A DNA stretch of 64,000 nucleotides, from NCBI RefSeq assembly GCF_030717845.1, contig NZ_JAUZVZ010000007.1:1-64000 (forward strand). Reading direction: 5' to 3'. A program made the position numbers and the translations under genes. Shown in pieces: positions 60,580-64,000 of the stretch (positions within the stretch are counted from its first letter, which is position 1; each line of letters starts with the position of its first letter). This DNA is from Alkalimonas collagenimarina. GTDB lineage: Bacteria; Pseudomonadota; Gammaproteobacteria; Enterobacterales; Alteromonadaceae. The notes under the pieces were generated by a model that saw nothing but the letters and a program-made list of their open reading frames with translations, had not been told where the DNA came from and ran no database searches.

Positions 60580-61065
60580 TTAGTGAGCTATATATCTTGC
60601 TCTACCGCGGACTTTTGTTGAGGCGATTTGCCCACCAATCACAGGTATATTTTTTCTTTCAACTACAGTTTGTGCTCTACCTGCATCGTCAATTAATGAA
60701 ATTGTTAAATCAGCTCTGCCAGAGCCCAGAACTGTACCACTAACTTCGATATCAATATGCTTACCTGTCATATTTGTTAATGAAAAGGCCTGAAACTCCT
60801 CAATGTTCAAATTGATAGGCTTTGTTTGGAGTGTCCCATAAATTATAGTTGCATTGTCGCCACCAATTGAAGGCAGGTTTGCAATACCATATGTTTTGAA
60901 TGGCTTATTTGGCCCATATTTAACTTGAATGTATGAACCAGAAATCAAATTCACTCCAAATCCAGTTTTCGGAATGCCAAGGCCTAAGCTATCTAATTTA
61001 ACAATCATTTCCATGAGATGTGATTTTCCTTTATTCAAGTTACTAAATGATTTCATATGTTGCAT
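60580..61065 (-). CDS. Hypothetical protein, about 140-161 aa
   Basis: The start is uncertain: AAAGGA stands 12 bases before the ATG at 61014 (MEMIVKL), while upstream ATGs at 61065 and 61056 lack a site. The protein is beta-rich, with alternating strands (GFGVNLISGSYIQVKYG, ATIIYGTLQTKPINLNIEEF, DIEVSGTVLGSGRADLTISLID). No signal peptide, domain or catalytic motif is recognised. It is AT-rich and pairs with the membrane protein gene downstream. Confidence 0.6.
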   Translation of the reverse strand: MQHMKSFSNLNKGKSHLMEMIVKLDSLGLGIPKTGFGVNLISGSYIQVKYGPNKPFKTYGIANLPSIGGDNATIIYGTLQTKPINLNIEEFQAFSLTNMTGKHIDIEVSGTVLGSGRADLTISLIDDAGRAQTVVERKNIPVIGGQIASTKVRGRARYIAH

Positions 61066-61148
61066 TTTGTGTCAACTAACATATGATGAATTTTGAATTC
61101 AAATAAATTGGGAACTATTGAGTTGGGAACAGCGGAAAAAAGTTAATG

Positions 61149-61472
61149 TTAACTTGTCCTATTGGCGCACTGAATGCACAGGCTGGTATATGGAATCGCT
61201 GTCAGCCGCTCCAGTGCAATGATGTCCTGGCAGACTGAGCAGGTTGCATAATCACCTTGCTCCATCCGCTGCAGCGCACGATTGATATGCATCAACTCTT
61301 GCTCTGCATTATGTTCGAGCGCATTTAACACGTCATCATTTTCCCTTTCCTGTGCTTGCTCGGACAGATCTGAACTATGCGCTTGACGAAGATCGTGTTG
61401 AATCGTTACGACTTGGCGTTCAAGATGTATTTTTCGTTGTAGTAACTCTTGCTTCAACTTTTGCAATGGCAT
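61149..61472 (-). CDS. TraR/DksA-family zinc-finger protein
   Basis: The ATG at 61472 has AGGAG 7 bases upstream; the frame is open to 61592. The 107-aa protein has a coiled-coil (MPLQKLKQELLQRKIHLERQVVTIQHDL) and the C4 zinc finger CSVCQDII...CIQCANR. DksA relatives enter the RNA polymerase secondary channel and tune the response to stress. This short form lacks the DxxDxA tip of true DksA (it has NDDVLNALEHNA), so it may be a paralogue of distinct function. Confidence 0.9.
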   Translation of the reverse strand: MPLQKLKQELLQRKIHLERQVVTIQHDLRQAHSSDLSEQAQERENDDVLNALEHNAEQELMHINRALQRMEQGDYATCSVCQDIIALERLTAIPYTSLCIQCANRTS

Positions 61473-61666
61473 TGGATCACTCCTGTGAATAAGCGCTGAT
61501 GTAAGTACAAGTGTAGCGCTTTTTTTGTACCGTTGGTTTGATCTGGCACAATGCGGTTTATGATAGTGTGAAGAAGCGGAAAATGTCGGCATGAGAAGTA
61601 TCGGATACGTCTCATGCCAGAGAGTTCGAGGGCTTTTTTCTCGCTAACCCTCTAAGTTATTGCAGT

Positions 61667-64000
61667 TTAGAAATAGGCCCGAACGCCCAATGAGATTTGC
61701 GTGCCAAACCGCTCCAGATAGGCTACTTGATCTTCCCGATCAATGTAGTGCCAGGCGCGGTTATTGGTGATGTTTGAAGCTTCGGCGAACACCGTGACCT
61801 TTTCGTTAATGTCGTAACTTAAGCTGGCATCAAGTTGGCCGTACGAAGCATGCCAGGCTGGTCCGCCCCATGCATCTGGGTTCAGCAGATACTTGCTACG
61901 CCAGTTGTAGGCCAGGCGTGCTTGTACACCATACTGCTCATAGTAGACTACGGCGTTGTAGGAGTTTTTCGACATGCCCTGAAAAGGCAGCCCTTGCGCT
62001 TTTAGCTCCGGATCATCATAAGTACTATCGACATAGGTGTAGTTAAACAAAAAGCCTAGACCACTAAAGGGCTCTGGCAGTAAGTCTTGCATCGATTGCT
62101 GGTAGGCAATTTCATACCCGGTTACGGTGGCGCCATATTCACCACTAACCGGTTCTTGAATGTAGTACTTGATGCCTTCGACCACGCCTGGGTTACCTTC
62201 ATAGCTGATAAACGATAAAATATCTTTATGAAACACCCCTACATTGATGGCACTGGCTTCAGCGAAGTACCAGCCGATAACAACATCACCTTGTCTGGCT
62301 CGCTCTGGAGGCACACTCATGTTACCGCGCGATAATACGGGTAAACCTTGCTCCCGTGTGGTAAAGCTCGGTGCAGCCCAGGGGCGCAAGAAACCCAAGC
62401 TGGGTCGGCTAAGTACCTCTGCAGCAGAAGCTCGCAGCTGAATATCATCGGTGAGTTGCATCCTGAAGTTCATGCTGGGCAGTACATTGCTATAACTGCC
62501 GCTGTAACCCACATCCACGACCGTGTCTTGCCAGTCATTGTTGATCGGCTCTTCAGTGTCTGGATCCAGCTCTATTAAGCTGAAGTCATACCCGAATCCG
62601 TTTGAATCCACGTTAGTTCGGCTGGCGCGTACACCAAGGTTCAGGACATAAGGCATATTCAGCCATTCATGCTCTATATCAAGCTGAACATAGGCTGCGC
62701 TGACAGCTTCGGTCACACTGAAGCTATCTTGTTGCACCACACTGGCAACGATACTTTCATTGGCGGCATCTGCATTCAAGCTGCGGTAGTACTCCAGCAG
62801 ATCATCGTAGTCAAAGCTTGGCCATGGGTTTGGAGTGATGCTGGGCTCGCCTTGCAAGAAGTTATCAAAATTAGCAGGGCGAAATACATTGGCTGGAATT
62901 TCAAACAATTCAAAATCACCGCGTTGAAAGACGGTGCTATCATCAAACTCATAGCCACTTTGGGTTAAGTAGTAACCACCGCGGCTAAACTGACCCGGAT
63001 CGCGTGAGCGGAAACCATTTTGGCCTTTTGTTTGGCGAAGGTAAGTGATGCCGGCATCTACTTTGGTAATCAACCCACTCATCGGCTGGTAGTTGGTCAT
63101 AAGTTTTAGGTCAGTCACAGTATCGGTGACACCGGTTCCTGAGTTTAAACTGTAGTGAGCCCCATATTGCTGCTCGGCACTAAGTCCCGGATCAATCACT
63201 ACATCAGGCAACATATGGCCGGTGCTGTAATCAATATCGATGGCGTCGACAAAACCACGAGCAACTATAAAGCGATTATCACCGTTGTTTTTATTTCGGG
63301 CTTCTGAGTGGGCGGCATCAGCTGTAATGGTCCACTCATCGTTCAGATAGTAACGAACATTACTACCAATTTGCCAGGTATCGGTTTGGCGCGGAGTTGT
63401 TCGATTCAGTAGCTCAACCATCGTTTCTGGCCCGGTCTGACGAACTTTATTGACCCGGCCTAATTCATCAAAACCCGGATCGGTAAAGATGGGCGTGCTA
63501 GGAGTCCATGACTCATCGTAATTGACAAAACCAATCTCATAAAAGCTGCCGTCGGTGGTGTAGCGGGAGTACAATGCATCCAGATTGACATCCAGTTTAT
63601 CGGTGGGTTGCCACTGCAAGGCGAGTGAAGAGCCTACCCGGGTCCGAACATCCTGAGCATTGGCAAAATACATGTACATCGGAATTTGTGAGACAAAGCG
63701 TTCATCATCACTAATCACGCCATCATTATTCATATCAATATTGATTAAAGCGTCATCTCCGTCCTCAAAACCGGATGCGCGGTAGGTATCGGCTCGAAGT
63801 GTTTTACGCGAATAAACCGCAGAGAAAAGCGCACCAAAACGGCCGTCATCTGAGGTGTCGCCAATGATAAAAGAAGCATGTGGATGAATGTCGCCAGAGC
63901 GTGATTCGTGGATCCCTTTCACAGATGCAGCAATGGTACGGCCATCCAGGGCCAATGGTTTGCGGGTTTCAATATTGACAATAGCGCCAATACCACCATC
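61667..64000 (-). CDS. TonB-dependent receptor (Caulobacter type), 5' end outside the window
   Basis: The frame is open to the last base, where it reads GGIGAIVNIETRKPLALDG, the end of the plug domain. More than 777 residues of beta-barrel follow, ending FGTQISLGVRAYF with the terminal Phe of outer-membrane proteins. Features such as GFVNYDESWTPSTPIF, GYYLTQSGYEFDD and NWRSKYLLNPDAW fit the TIGR01782 group used for polysaccharide or glycoside uptake. DMNNDGVISDDE near the start of the visible part has the spacing of an EF-hand loop. No partner genes are visible in the window. Confidence 0.9.
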   Translation of the reverse strand, partial: DGGIGAIVNIETRKPLALDGRTIAASVKGIHESRSGDIHPHASFIIGDTSDDGRFGALFSAVYSRKTLRADTYRASGFEDGDDALINIDMNNDGVISDDERFVSQIPMYMYFANAQDVRTRVGSSLALQWQPTDKLDVNLDALYSRYTTDGSFYEIGFVNYDESWTPSTPIFTDPGFDELGRVNKVRQTGPETMVELLNRTTPRQTDTWQIGSNVRYYLNDEWTITADAAHSEARNKNNGDNRFIVARGFVDAIDIDYSTGHMLPDVVIDPGLSAEQQYGAHYSLNSGTGVTDTVTDLKLMTNYQPMSGLITKVDAGITYLRQTKGQNGFRSRDPGQFSRGGYYLTQSGYEFDDSTVFQRGDFELFEIPANVFRPANFDNFLQGEPSITPNPWPSFDYDDLLEYYRSLNADAANESIVASVVQQDSFSVTEAVSAAYVQLDIEHEWLNMPYVLNLGVRASRTNVDSNGFGYDFSLIELDPDTEEPINNDWQDTVVDVGYSGSYSNVLPSMNFRMQLTDDIQLRASAAEVLSRPSLGFLRPWAAPSFTTREQGLPVLSRGNMSVPPERARQGDVVIGWYFAEASAINVGVFHKDILSFISYEGNPGVVEGIKYYIQEPVSGEYGATVTGYEIAYQQSMQDLLPEPFSGLGFLFNYTYVDSTYDDPELKAQGLPFQGMSKNSYNAVVYYEQYGVQARLAYNWRSKYLLNPDAWGGPAWHASYGQLDASLSYDINEKVTVFAEASNITNNRAWHYIDREDQVAYLERFGTQISLGVRAYF

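Overview
The window is a chromosomal segment of a gammaproteobacterium, most likely an Alteromonadales/Chromatiales marine or freshwater type close to Rheinheimera, Arsukibacterium or Alishewanella. This is inferred from gene content: an ast cluster paired with a DUF1338 gene, an SO_0444-type metal permease, a DUF3083-like protein, a YqjD/YqjE-type operon, a Caulobacter-type TonB receptor and many LytTR, GGDEF and Crp/Fnr proteins. Base composition is near 48-50% GC, with a GC-rich transposase gene at 1.2-2.4 kb and an AT-rich gene pair at 60.2-61.1 kb. No rRNA, tRNA or CRISPR array was recognised.

Layout. 0-2.8 kb is an accessory junction. It holds the end of a YolA-like DUF4879 gene, an unknown gene, a block of three 20-bp-spaced repeats ending in TGT (a possible Tn7/Tn402-type transposon end), and an ISL3-family transposase whose right inverted repeat cuts a DUF4426 lipoprotein gene. 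3-9 kb has a DUF4136 lipoprotein, a GDT1 manganese exporter behind a probable yybP-ykoY riboswitch, a GNAT enzyme, and an Lrp regulator divergent from astC-astA and a DUF1338 gene; astD is absent. 9.1-11.1 kb has an FG-GAP protein and a LURP-one-like protein. 11.1-16.0 kb is a six-gene leftward operon for D-glutamate and 5-oxoproline: DUF1445, pxpA, pxpB, pxpC, DUF4392 and a D-amino-acid transaminase. 16-19.5 kb has a DMT exporter, an exported amidase and a periplasmic binding protein.

19.6-31.2 kb is a metal-resistance region: a MerR/ZntR-type regulator with its operator, a frameshifted SO_0444-type permease, CopC-CopD, two small Cys-containing exported proteins, and a CusB-like adaptor with duplicated DUF3347 domains followed by an oversized CusA-like RND pump. 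31.3-37.9 kb has a LytTR regulator divergent from an acyltransferase, a HigBA toxin-antitoxin pair, a DUF2975-XRE-DUF4386 set, a VOC protein and an S41 peptidase. 38.0-44.4 kb looks like an envelope-stress and signalling neighbourhood: a degenerate GGDEF protein, an Lmo0937-type microprotein, a PRC-barrel protein, two BON lipoproteins, two Crp/Fnr paralogues, a DUF883/holin-like operon, an active-looking GGDEF protein and a disordered 76-residue protein.

44.5-50.5 kb has hemN with an FNR-like site, a DUF3083-like gene, a chemotaxis receptor, a solute-binding protein, a cytosine-deaminase-like enzyme and an exported unknown. 50.7-57.1 kb has uppP, an OMP-mgtE-mgtC operon, a porin and a CDF metal exporter. 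57.1-60.1 kb is a sulfide/persulfide module (YeeE/YedE pair, rhodanese, TauE-type exporter, divergent persulfide-dioxygenase-like MBL gene) around a palindromic operator. 60.2-64 kb has two unknown genes, a DksA-type zinc-finger protein and a large TonB-dependent receptor that runs off the right edge.
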